A stretch of 64,000 nucleotides of DNA from Humibacillus sp. DSM 29435 (GTDB lineage: Bacteria; Actinomycetota; Actinomycetes; Actinomycetales; Dermatophilaceae), in NCBI RefSeq assembly GCF_001758225.1, contig NZ_MAST01000010.1, forward strand, positions 50,647 to 114,646. The letters run 5' to 3'. The notes beneath the pieces were generated by a model. It was not told where the DNA came from and did no database searches. It saw only the letters and a list, made by a program, of their open reading frames with translations. This document shows, piece after piece, positions 53,141 through 60,441 of the stretch. Numbering within the stretch: position 1 is the stretch's first letter; the number at the start of each line of letters is the position of its first letter. Made by a program: the position numbers and the translations under genes.

Positions 53141-53536
53141 CTAGCTGGGGATGGCGACGTTCGGGATGGCGTGGCCGCAGTAGTCGGCGCCCCACCCTCG
53201 ATAGGTCAGGTGCCACATCCGGGTGAGGTCCTTGATACCGACCTCACCCACGCTGCCCTTGTGGGGGTAGTCGGTCGAACGCACCCGGCCGCCCCCGACG
53301 CTGAGCGCGACGTGACCGTGATCGCCGCCGGCCCAGTAGACGGGCACACCTGCGGGCGGGGTGTCGGTCGTGTGGCGGTGCACCGTGGCCGCCCATCCCG
53401 CGTTGGCGTCGGAGAGCCCGAAGTGCGTGGGCGAGGCAATCGCGTTCCACACGTAGTTGAGGCAGTAGCCGACCCGATAGGTGGAGTACGACCGCCCTCG
53501 GGCCACGCTCTGGCTAGGCGTTCGCATCGCTGTCAC
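53141..53536 (-). CDS. Small NlpC/P60- or CHAP-like cysteine hydrolase
   Basis: A 131-residue protein matching the core of papain-like peptidoglycan hydrolases: a nucleophile in VGYCLNYVW near residue 25, and a histidine in GDHGHVALSVGGGRV, the classic Cys...His strand of CHAP/NlpC domains. There is no signal peptide or wall-binding domain, so export, if any, needs another route. The GTG at 53536 overlaps the end of the upstream small gene by 23 bases; the ATG at 53527 is an alternative. Cutting peptidoglycan or a peptide amide bond would be expected; which is unknown. Confidence 0.72.
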   Translation of the reverse strand: MTAMRTPSQSVARGRSYSTYRVGYCLNYVWNAIASPTHFGLSDANAGWAATVHRHTTDTPPAGVPVYWAGGDHGHVALSVGGGRVRSTDYPHKGSVGEVGIKDLTRMWHLTYRGWGADYCGHAIPNVAIPS

Positions 53537-53699
53537 CCCCGTCCGGCGCCGGCCGTTCCTCGATGTCGGAGACGTCGATGGCCGACGGCTCTTGCTGCGG
53601 CGCGGGGATCGTCTCGTTCTGGCCCCCGACGTCCTGGTGCCCGTCGGTCGCCCCAGTGTTGGTCGCCGAATCCGCTTGCTTCTGTTCGTCGTTGCTCAT
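53514..53699 (-). CDS. Small acidic, disordered protein
   Basis: A 61-residue protein rich in Asp, Glu, Gln, Ser and Ala with no hydrophobic core, probably intrinsically disordered. It starts at the ATG at 53699, 11 bases after the stop of the preceding gene, and its end overlaps the cysteine hydrolase gene. No family is recognised. It could be a chaperone, inhibitor or peptide substrate of the neighbouring enzymes; none of these can be chosen from sequence. Confidence 0.6.
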   Translation of the reverse strand: MSNDEQKQADSATNTGATDGHQDVGGQNETIPAPQQEPSAIDVSDIEERPAPDGGDSDANA

Positions 53700-53709
53700 G
53701 TCACTCAGC

Positions 53710-54111
53710 TCAGTCCTTCGTCGGGTAGCGGTCGTCCTCCGGGAAGTCACCGTGGTCGTCCAGACCGTCGATGACGGCGCACTGGCCCGGCGGAGTCTTG
53801 AGGCTCCAGCCGGCCCAGCCGGGGATGAAGCTCTTGCCGGGAAGCGTGAACTTGCCCTCCTTGACGTGGATGTGGCCGACCACGCACAGCCTCCAGTCCT
53901 CGAAGGTGACGTAGGCGTACGCCTGACGCGTCTCTTCCTTCTTGGCAGAGGTGTTGACGTAGAACGAGGTGGCGAAGTTGGTCTCCTCGATCAGGCGCCT
54001 GGCATCGGCGTTCGTGAAACTCGCGGGCCCAGGGATCGAGACCCGGCGACGCTCGTAGTTCGGCTGGTTCTTGCGTGGGGGGTCGTCGGGATCTGGCTTC
54101 GACCAGGGCAT
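53710..54111 (-). CDS. Unrecognised 133-residue protein
   Basis: A basic-to-acidic small protein starting at 54111 after GAGGAGAG. Visible features: a Pro/Asp/Lys-rich N terminus, ARRLIEETNFATSFYVNTS, a strand pair AYAYVTFEDWRLCVVGHIHVKEG, then PGKSFIPGWAGWSLKTPPG and an acidic tail. Two cysteines are present. No signal peptide or membrane segment. I do not recognise the family. It is 26 bases downstream of the large unknown gene and clearly in its operon. Confidence 0.68.
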   Translation of the reverse strand: MPWSKPDPDDPPRKNQPNYERRRVSIPGPASFTNADARRLIEETNFATSFYVNTSAKKEETRQAYAYVTFEDWRLCVVGHIHVKEGKFTLPGKSFIPGWAGWSLKTPPGQCAVIDGLDDHGDFPEDDRYPTKD

Positions 54112-54137
54112 GGCGCTCTCCTCTCTCGTCCGGGCCG

Positions 54138-55220
54138 TCAGCCGACCGCGCCGGTCGTGCGCTCGACCGCGCGGGTCGCCCCGGGCCACACGCCGAAGAG
54201 GTCGATGAAGATCTGCCCGTTCGGGAACTGACCGATGGGTGAGGGCCAGTTGAAGCGGTGCTTCTCGTCGCTGAACATGCCCTTGAACCCGAGGTCGAGG
54301 GTCAGGCTGGTGGCCCCCACCGGGATGGCGTTCATCATGGTGGCTCGGCCCCCCGAGACCTGCGCGCTGCACGACTGCTGCTTGCCGTTCACGGAGTACG
54401 TCGCCTTGGCGTCGACGATGTAGGTGCCACCGTGCGAGTCGTCGAGCAGGATGGAGATGCCCGACAGGTTGTTCACCCAGCCGAGCACCGGCGTCTGACC
54501 GACGAACGAGGCGAACTGGTAGGCGACCGGCATCAGCGTGGTCGCCACGACGTTGGGGTCGGCCGGCCAGAGGTGCTCCTCGAACGAGGCGCTGGCCTTC
54601 GTCTGGGCGTACGAGCCCTTGGCATCGGCGCCGGCGTCGCCCACCATCGCGTTCGTCGCACCGACCGAACCGGTGATCGAGAACGACGAGTTCTGCGACT
54701 GGGCGCCCAGGTTGAGGCCGCTCACGGCCATCAGGGCCTGGGTGATGACGCCGAAGCCCTGCGTGATCTGGCCCCCCTCGCACATGCCCGCGCTGGTGGC
54801 CTGAGCGACGAGCCAGTCCTTGTTCGAGGCGAACTGGGTCAGCGGGTCGACCAGGTACGACTGGTTCGAGAGCAGGAAGGTCGAGCTGAGCGACCCCTCC
54901 GATCCGAACGACCACGTCATCTCGACGCCGGCGTCGACCTTCGTGCCGGTGTCGGGGTCGACGACCGAGCCCTTGAGGTCGACCGCAGCTGTGGTCTGCG
55001 TGACGTCGGACGACTGCACCTTCCACTCGTTCGACGGGGCGTGGGTGGTGCCCACCTGCACCTGCGGCAGCGTCGAGACGTACTGGAAGGCGCCGGTCGA
55101 GGTGTTGACGATGCCGACGGCTCCGGCGGCGACGTGCGCGTCGAGGCTCCAGTTTCCCCAGTAGGAAGGTTGGGTGTTGCGAAGCATCTGGGTATAACCC
55201 AGGTTCCAGTTGGTGCTCAT
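54138..55220 (-). CDS. Unrecognised 360-residue beta-rich protein, first gene of the operon
   Basis: The start at 55220 follows GGAGG by eight bases. The protein is rich in Ser, Thr, Gly, Ala and Asn, with alternating polar and hydrophobic residues, as in all-beta or pore-forming proteins. A central helix-like stretch (GFGVITQALMAVSGLNLG) is followed by a Ser/Gly/Ala stretch (SSFSITGSVGATNAMVG, then GSYAQTKASASFEEHLWP). Only two cysteines. There is no signal peptide, so secretion would need a non-Sec route. Its aromatic N terminus (NWNLGYTQML, SYWGNWSLD) looks conserved-domain-like but unknown to me. A pore-forming or lectin-like function is a guess. Confidence 0.7.
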   Translation of the reverse strand: MSTNWNLGYTQMLRNTQPSYWGNWSLDAHVAAGAVGIVNTSTGAFQYVSTLPQVQVGTTHAPSNEWKVQSSDVTQTTAAVDLKGSVVDPDTGTKVDAGVEMTWSFGSEGSLSSTFLLSNQSYLVDPLTQFASNKDWLVAQATSAGMCEGGQITQGFGVITQALMAVSGLNLGAQSQNSSFSITGSVGATNAMVGDAGADAKGSYAQTKASASFEEHLWPADPNVVATTLMPVAYQFASFVGQTPVLGWVNNLSGISILLDDSHGGTYIVDAKATYSVNGKQQSCSAQVSGGRATMMNAIPVGATSLTLDLGFKGMFSDEKHRFNWPSPIGQFPNGQIFIDLFGVWPGATRAVERTTGAVG

Positions 55221-55743
55221 GGGTGCTGCCTCCGTCGTGTTGATGGGAGCCGCCGACGTGGCGGCTCCTGCAGGCAACCGGAGCCGGCGCACCGCAGAGC
55301 GAGCCGGCGCATCGCTGGACCGGTGCCCGGCGCCGGCCCAGCGCACCGGAACGTCTCACACGAGGCTCTACCGGTGGCCTTGATCGCACCGATCTGTGAC
55401 GGTGCCGCCTCCGCGACGTCCGCACCAGCAGCCATACAGGGGCCAGGCCAGGCCCGCGGGCGCGCTGCCGCCGAACGTGACCGCTGACACAGGTGACGGA
55501 TGCCGTTGGGGCAGTGCGTAATCGGCTAGCTCCTCCGCGCCGCGCTCGAAGCCGGCCCGACGAAGGCCGCCCCACGGCATCCGCTCAGCGCACGATGGGT
55601 CTACGCGAAACCCTGTCTCCCGACAGAGTTCGGGCCCGTGACCGCCGTTGGGTGAAAGCCAGACGCGCCGCGCCGCGCGAGGCTCGTGACACGCCCGCAC
55701 GGTCATTTGGTGCAAAAGTTCGGAAAGTCCCTACGCTGGCTCC
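55221..55743. other. Divergent spacer between the unknown operon and the SARP gene
   Basis: About 520 bases without a supported gene. Composition is even, and open frames on the minus strand show only Arg/Ala/Pro-rich translations. It must contain the operon promoter and probably direct repeats bound by the SARP activator; I could not pick out an unambiguous heptamer repeat series by eye. Confidence 0.45.
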
Positions 55744-55803
55744 ATGCGTCCTGTGCGGGATCGCGGTCTTGGCCCGTTGACGGCCAGGGTCGGGCCCGAG
55801 TGA
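55744..55803 (+). CDS. Possible 19-residue leader ORF before the SARP gene
   Basis: An ATG at 55744 opens a 19-codon frame (starting MRPVRDRGLG) whose TGA overlaps the SARP GTG start (GTGA). A TACGCT sequence six bases upstream of the ATG would suit a leaderless transcript. No strong ribosome binding site is seen. Kept as tentative because of the exact overlap. Confidence 0.25.
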   Translation: MRPVRDRGLGPLTARVGPE

Positions 55804-56561
55804 CTTCGGCCGGACCGCCACGCCCCTCCCGAGAGCTGCGCGTGATCGGTCCCTTCCAGGCGCGCGTCGAGGGTCACGTGCGACCCCTGCCGCACAGCGT
55901 CGAGCGGCTGCTCGCCGTGACCGCCCTCACCGGACCGCTGGCGCGCTCGCGGGTGGGCGCGGTGCTGTGGCCCGACGCGGCATCGGGGCGATCCGGTGCC
56001 AACCTGCGGGCCACCCTCTCTCGGCTGCACGTGGCAGCCGACGGCTTCATCACCGTGTCGGGCGACGTGCTGGCCATCGCGGAGGGCGTCAGACTCGATC
56101 TCGACGGGGCCCTCGACTGGGTCAACGCCACGATCTACGAGGTGACCTACCCGGCGGTCGGCGCACCACCGGCCTGGGTCGGGCGATCCCTGCTGCCGGG
56201 GTGGGAGGACGAGTGGCTCGAGGCTCCCAACGAGCGGCTCCAGATGCTGGCCGCGCAAGCCCTGGAGAAGGCAGCCGACCGCCTGCTCTCGGCCGGGCAC
56301 ACCGACGAGGCGCTGCCCTACGCACTGTCGGCCGTCGAGGTGCAACCGTGGTCGGAGAGCGCCAACCGGCTGGCCATCGAGATCCACGCCCGACGCGGTG
56401 ACCCCAGCAACGCCCTTCGCCACTACCGGCGGTACCGGCGCGCGCTGCAACGTGAGCTCGGCGTGCAGCCCGGGCCCGACCTGCGGGCCGTGATCCGTCA
56501 GCTGTACCCGTTCGGCAATCCCCTGGCAGAGCCCGAGGGGATCTCGGCGACCGGCGCTTGA
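55800..56561 (+). CDS. SARP-family transcriptional activator (BTAD domain)
   Basis: A 253-residue regulator of the AfsR/DnrI/RedD type. The N-terminal OmpR-like winged helix shows RELRVIGPFQARVEG, RLLAVTALTGPLARSRVGAVLWPD and RSGANLRATLSRLH. The C-terminal bacterial transcriptional activation domain is helical, with LPGWEDEWLEAPNERLQMLAAQALEKAADRLL, EALPYALSAVEVQPWSESANRLAIEIH and ALRHYRRYRRALQRELGVQPGPDLRAVI. There is no ATPase or TPR extension. The GTG at 55800 gives a normal SARP length. SARPs usually activate adjacent biosynthetic or specialised operons; the divergent unknown operon is the obvious target. Confidence 0.86.
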   Translation: MTSAGPPRPSRELRVIGPFQARVEGHVRPLPHSVERLLAVTALTGPLARSRVGAVLWPDAASGRSGANLRATLSRLHVAADGFITVSGDVLAIAEGVRLDLDGALDWVNATIYEVTYPAVGAPPAWVGRSLLPGWEDEWLEAPNERLQMLAAQALEKAADRLLSAGHTDEALPYALSAVEVQPWSESANRLAIEIHARRGDPSNALRHYRRYRRALQRELGVQPGPDLRAVIRQLYPFGNPLAEPEGISATGA

Positions 56562-56595
56562 CGTGTCTGCGAGCTCTGACCGGTCGACCTCCGGC

Positions 56596-57144
56596 TCACC
56601 GGGTGTGGCGGGACTCGTGGATGGCCTGTCGCCGGGTCAACCGAGACTCCCGTCGGATCAGGGCTTCCCGGTTGCGGCGTCGTTCGTCGGGTGTCTGCGG
56701 GTCCAGCTGCGGCACCGTTCGCGGGCCGCCGTCGGTGTTGACGGCCACCATCACCAGGTAGGCCGACGCCACGTGCACTGGTTCACTCAGCTGGTCCCAT
56801 CGCGTCGTCTGCACCCGGCATCCGACCTCCATCGAACTGCGACCGGCCCAGTTCACCTGCGCCTCGACGGTGATCACATCACCGACCCGCACCGGCGCCA
56901 GGAACACCATCTCGTCCATGGAGGCGGTCACTGCGGGCCCCTGGGAGTAGCGAGCCGCCACCGTGCCGGCGGCATCGTCGACGAGCTTCATCACGACCCC
57001 GCCGTGCACTGTGCCCATCAGGTTGGTGTCGTGGGAGCTCATGATGTGGGCCAGGGTCAGCCGGGTCTGCGAGGGAGTGGGCAGGGAACCGTCGCCGCCG
57101 GTTGGCGGCACCTTGGGCTCGCCCTGCGCGGCGGACGCAACCAT
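56596..57144 (-). CDS. Hotdog-fold acyl-CoA thioesterase
   Basis: A 182-residue hotdog protein of the YciA/acyl-CoA hydrolase type. Seen: LAHIMSSHDTNLMGTVHGGVVMKLVDDAAG, with the catalytic acidic residue on the hot-dog helix, and VFLAPVRVGDVITVEAQVNWAGRSSMEVGCRV. A basic Arg-rich tail closes the protein. The start at 57144 is chosen for the GGAGG nine bases upstream. It would hydrolyse acyl-CoA to free acid. It converges on the SARP gene and is divergent from the dioxygenase gene. Confidence 0.86.
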   Translation of the reverse strand: MVASAAQGEPKVPPTGGDGSLPTPSQTRLTLAHIMSSHDTNLMGTVHGGVVMKLVDDAAGTVAARYSQGPAVTASMDEMVFLAPVRVGDVITVEAQVNWAGRSSMEVGCRVQTTRWDQLSEPVHVASAYLVMVAVNTDGGPRTVPQLDPQTPDERRRNREALIRRESRLTRRQAIHESRHTR

Positions 57145-57321
57145 GACCGGGTCCTCCTTTGACGGTGTGACCAGCATGACAGGAGCACCGCGTCAGGCAA
57201 CCGTTCGGCCGTTTGAGGAACCAGGGTTCGCGTCTCCGGATTGATCGGTCGTGGATGCGAACCCAGACTGAAGCCTGAACGGTGGTCGCCACCGACCCCG
57301 CGACCCGCGAAGGAGAGAGCC

Positions 57322-58104
57322 ATGCGTACGACGATCCTCTACCCGGTCGGCGTCGAGGTAGCAGACCTCGACGCCAGCCGTCTCGACGACGACCAGGCGA
57401 GCGAGCTCGCTCTGCTCCTGGCCGAGAACGGCGTCGCTGTGCTGCGGGACCAGCCGCTTGACGACGAGCAGTTCGACGCGTTCCTGCGGCGGTTCGGTGA
57501 TCCGGTCTTCACCGTCGGCGAGACCCCGGTCGACGGTCATCCTGACCTCAACGTCGTCAGCAACATCGGGCGCACGCGCCCACCACGGAGCCGCTTTCAC
57601 GTCGACACGAGCTACGTGCGCCATCCGCCGGCGTACACGGCCCTACGCTCTGTGAAAGTGCCTGCCCAGGGCGGGCACACGCTCTTCACCAACCAGTACC
57701 GTGCCTACGATCTGCTCCCGGGCCCGCTACGCCGACGACTTGAGGGCCGGGTCGTTCGGCATGTCGTCACCGGGGTCGACCCGGGCGAGGCCCAGGAGCA
57801 CGAGGCCGACCATCCGCTCTTCCGGGCGCACCCGCTGACCGGGCGCGTGGCCCTCTACCTGACCCTTCCCGACCGGTGCGGCAGCGTCAGTGGTCTGGAT
57901 GCCGCACAGTCCACGTCCGTGATCAACGACCTCTACGCACGCTCGACCCGGCCCGACAACCTCTACCGGCACGCCTGGGCTCCGGCAGACCTCGTTATCT
58001 GGGACAACGGCTGCGTCATGCATCGCGCCGACCACGACGGCGTCGTGGGCGATCGCGTGATGCACCGGGGGATGGTGACCGGCTACGCATCGGTCGCGCA
58101 CTGA
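57322..58104 (+). CDS. TauD/TfdA-family Fe(II)/2-oxoglutarate dioxygenase
   Basis: A 260-residue dioxygenase. Iron ligands are visible as FHVDTSY (His-x-Asp) and a distal histidine in NGCVMHRADHD; a later arginine (HRGMVTG) would bind 2-oxoglutarate. Other family features are the N-terminal LAENGVAVLRDQPL and FGDPVF, then HTLFTNQYRAYD. The start follows AAGGAGAG. Substrates of the family include taurine, alkyl sulfates, aryloxyalkanoates and amino acids; which applies is not evident. Confidence 0.86.
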   Translation: MRTTILYPVGVEVADLDASRLDDDQASELALLLAENGVAVLRDQPLDDEQFDAFLRRFGDPVFTVGETPVDGHPDLNVVSNIGRTRPPRSRFHVDTSYVRHPPAYTALRSVKVPAQGGHTLFTNQYRAYDLLPGPLRRRLEGRVVRHVVTGVDPGEAQEHEADHPLFRAHPLTGRVALYLTLPDRCGSVSGLDAAQSTSVINDLYARSTRPDNLYRHAWAPADLVIWDNGCVMHRADHDGVVGDRVMHRGMVTGYASVAH

Positions 58105-58177
58105 CCTCGTGACCCGTGCGGCCCCGATGGCCGGCGCGTTGATGACACCCCCAGGGAAGAACTCTCCACCAGAACCC

Positions 58178-58234
58178 TTGACCAGCGAAACTATCAGCGA
58201 TAGTTTTCCTATTGGCGATAGAAATACTATCGCC
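58178..58234 (+). promoter_or_regulatory. TetR-controlled promoter with two operator dyads
   Basis: TTGACC (58178-58183) and TAGTTT (58201-58206) are 17 bases apart, a good -35/-10 pair. AACTATC-AGC-GATAGTT (58189-58205) overlaps spacer and -10. A second dyad, GGCGATAG and CTATCGCC around AAATA (58214-58234), covers the start point. Both share the CTATC/GATAG half-site, as expected for autoregulation by the TetR protein encoded at 58507. Confidence 0.82.
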
Positions 58235-58256
58235 GATCGGATCAAGGAGTACCGAC

Positions 58257-58442
58257 ATGAACCCTTACCTCATTCAGCAGCTCGCGAGTCTGCAGATCGC
58301 CGACCGGCTGCAGCAGGCGGAGCGCGGCCGACTGAGCAGCCAGGTACGCGCCACCCGCAGCCCTCGCCGCCTCGTGGCCCGGCGCCGTCTGCAGTGGCGC
58401 AGCCCGTGGTTCGCCAGCCCGCGCGGGCCTCGGATGGCCTGA
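58257..58442 (+). CDS. Small basic protein in the TetR operon
   Basis: A 61-residue protein with an N-terminal amphipathic helix (MNPYLIQQLASLQIADRLQQ) and an Arg-rich C terminus. The ribosome binding site is AAGGAG, seven bases upstream. Similar small MNPYL-type proteins are common beside regulators in actinobacteria, without known function. It is the first gene after the operator-promoter. Confidence 0.62.
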   Translation: MNPYLIQQLASLQIADRLQQAERGRLSSQVRATRSPRRLVARRRLQWRSPWFASPRGPRMA

Positions 58443-58506
58443 AGCCACCCTTGACGCAACTGACCGACACCCAGCGGCCCCCGCTGCGACTCGCCTGGAG
58501 CCCCCC

Positions 58507-59148
58507 ATGACCCTGCCTGCCGAAGACCCTCGAGCGAAACGCCGCGAAGCAAAGATCACCGAGATCGTGGACGCCGCCTGGACCTTGGCCCAACGCGACG
58601 GCCTCGGGGCGATCTCGTTGCGCGACCTCGCCGCCGCCGTCGGGCTGCGACAGCCCTCCCTCTACGTGTACTTCGACTCCAAGCTCGCCCTCTACGACGC
58701 GATGTTCGCCGATGGCTACCACCAGCTGCTGCGTCACCTCGAGGCACGAGACGAGGTCGGCGACCCACGCGAGGCGCTCATCGAGCTCGTCCGAGACCTG
58801 GTGCTGTTCTCCAGCGCGAGTGCCGTACGCCACCAGATGCTCTTCCAACGCACCCTGCCCGGGTTCGAACCATCACCCGAGGCCTACGCACCCTCGCTGG
58901 AGTTCTACCGGCGCGCAACCGCACTCGCGGCCAGGGCCGGTATGACCACCGACGCCGACATCGACCTGTTCAGCGCCCTGATCAGCGGGATGTCGCACCA
59001 GCAGGTCGCCAACGATCCCGGCGGCCAGCGCTGGGCCGACCACGCCGAACGAGCCGTCGACATGTTGCTCGCCGCCGCCCGGCATCCCACCCCACGACCC
59101 GCTCGACAGCCCGCCCGAAAGGCCCCCAGGCCCGGCCCCCAAACCTGA
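58507..59148 (+). CDS. TetR-family transcriptional regulator
   Basis: A 213-residue regulator. The N-terminal HTH is EIVDAAWTLAQRDGLGAISLRDLAAAVGLRQPSLYVYFDSKLALYDAMF, a textbook TetR pattern. The C-terminal ligand domain is helical, ending in a Pro/Arg-rich tail. It should bind the dyads at 58189-58234 and control the small protein, itself and the MDMPI-like gene 34 bases downstream. Confidence 0.88.
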   Translation: MTLPAEDPRAKRREAKITEIVDAAWTLAQRDGLGAISLRDLAAAVGLRQPSLYVYFDSKLALYDAMFADGYHQLLRHLEARDEVGDPREALIELVRDLVLFSSASAVRHQMLFQRTLPGFEPSPEAYAPSLEFYRRATALAARAGMTTDADIDLFSALISGMSHQQVANDPGGQRWADHAERAVDMLLAAARHPTPRPARQPARKAPRPGPQT

Positions 59149-59182
59149 TCTCACCTCTCACCGAAACGAAAGGAAGACTTCG

Positions 59183-59932
59183 ATGGCCACCACAGACACC
59201 GCTGGAGTCACCCGCATCAACCGCACGGAGGCCCGGGTTCTCGCCTCGGCCGAGTTCGAGAGGTTCGCGGCGCTGACCGCCTCGCTGGCCCCGGAGGAAT
59301 GGACCGTCGATACCGACTGCGTCGGGTGGGACGTGCGCACCATGGTCCTGCACGTTCTCGGCTCTGCCGACGCCCAGGCCTCGCCGCTGGTCTTCTTGCA
59401 CCAGCTGCTCCGCGGCCTTCCCCTCAACAAGCAGATCGACTCCCACCACTGGGTCGACGGACTCAACGAGCTCCAGATCCGCGAGCGCTCGGGCCTGAGC
59501 AACGACGGGGTCGTCGCTCAGCTCGGGGCAGTCGGTCCGAAGGCGGTCAAGGGCCGGTTCGGCACTCCCCTGCCGATGCGCTACACCCCGGTTCCGTTCG
59601 GCCCCCCGGTCGGCTGGAAGCCGGTGAACTACCTGCTCGAAGTGGGCTTCACCCGCGACACGTGGGCGCACCGCATCGACATCCACGCCGTCATCGGCCG
59701 GCCGATGGAGCTCGACCCCGCCCACGACGGACGCTTGGTCGCCGACATCGTGCAGGAGTGGGGCGAGCTGCACGGCGAACCGTTCGACCTGCACCTGACC
59801 GGCACCGCAGGCGGCACGTTCAGGCAGGGCGAGGGCGGCGAGCCCGTCGAGATGGACGCACTCGACTTCATCCGCACCCTGGCCGGGCGACTGCCTGGCA
59901 CCGGAGTGATGCGCCACCCGCTGCCCCTGTGA
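59183..59932 (+). CDS. Maleylpyruvate isomerase-family, mycothiol-dependent-type enzyme
   Basis: A 249-residue protein of the MDMPI/DinB fold. The N-terminal four-helix bundle has WTVDTDCVGWDVRTMVLHVLGSADAQ with a metal histidine, and TRDTWAHRIDIH with further ligands. A small C-terminal SCP2-like alpha/beta domain follows (LHLTGTAGGTF...MDALDFIRTLAGR). In known relatives the metal centre holds mycothiol for isomerisation or conjugation. It starts after AAAGGAAG and is probably the regulated target of the TetR protein. Confidence 0.82.
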   Translation: MATTDTAGVTRINRTEARVLASAEFERFAALTASLAPEEWTVDTDCVGWDVRTMVLHVLGSADAQASPLVFLHQLLRGLPLNKQIDSHHWVDGLNELQIRERSGLSNDGVVAQLGAVGPKAVKGRFGTPLPMRYTPVPFGPPVGWKPVNYLLEVGFTRDTWAHRIDIHAVIGRPMELDPAHDGRLVADIVQEWGELHGEPFDLHLTGTAGGTFRQGEGGEPVEMDALDFIRTLAGRLPGTGVMRHPLPL

Positions 59933-59965
59933 GACAACCGCGCCCCGCATCCCTCGATCGGCTGG

Positions 59966-59983
59966 CACGGTAGCGCTACCGTG
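59966..59983. promoter_or_regulatory. Perfect 18-bp palindrome between genes
   Basis: CACGGTAGCGCTACCGTG is a perfect, uninterrupted palindrome about 35 bases after the stop of the MDMPI-like gene. It is either a terminator stem (poor, as there is no loop) or a protein-binding site for the small S1-like gene downstream. Confidence 0.45.
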
Positions 59984-60087
59984 GCCACGGTGACCTTCGG
60001 CTGCCACGGCAACCAGGGCCCCTTCACACAGAGCACGGGTCTCCTTGAGACTGCTGACCTGCCGCTCTGCCGGTGCAGAGGAAAGTG

Positions 60088-60306
60088 GTGAGCCAGATGC
60101 CAGAGCTCAAGGTCGGCGACCTCATCGTGTGCCAGGTGACTCGCGTCACCAGCGCCGTCGCCCTCGTGACCGCCAAAGGAATGCAAGGCGTCATCCGCGG
60201 CCCAGGTGGGTCACGGGCCACGGTGGGTGAGCATCTGAAGGTCCGCATCACCGACTTCGACGGTGACGGCGCCCGCTTCGTCGCGGTACGCCTGCAAGTC
60301 GACTGA
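60088..60306 (+). CDS. Small S1-like OB-fold protein
   Basis: A 72-residue protein that is almost entirely one S1-type RNA-binding OB domain: LKVGDLIVCQVTRVTSAVALVTAKGMQGVIRG, then VGEHLKVRITDFDGDGARFVAVRL. Free-standing S1 domains bind single-stranded RNA. The GTG at 60088 is preferred because AGGA lies five bases upstream; the ATG at 60097 is the alternative. No operon partner is obvious. Confidence 0.72.
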   Translation: MSQMPELKVGDLIVCQVTRVTSAVALVTAKGMQGVIRGPGGSRATVGEHLKVRITDFDGDGARFVAVRLQVD

Positions 60307-60441
60307 GGCCTCGCCCGCGACGGGCAACGGTCTACCCCATCGCCGACTGCCGTCCACGGCCGAGGTCTACGCACGCGGGAGAACCTTGTGCGTCGATCTC
60401 GACGACGGTGAGCCCGGCGTCGACCTCGAGAAGGAGCGCTC

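Noticed and set aside
58858..58880. GGTTCGA sequence resembling a tRNA T-loop
   Set aside because: It lies within the TetR coding sequence, and no acceptor or anticodon stems can be built around it.
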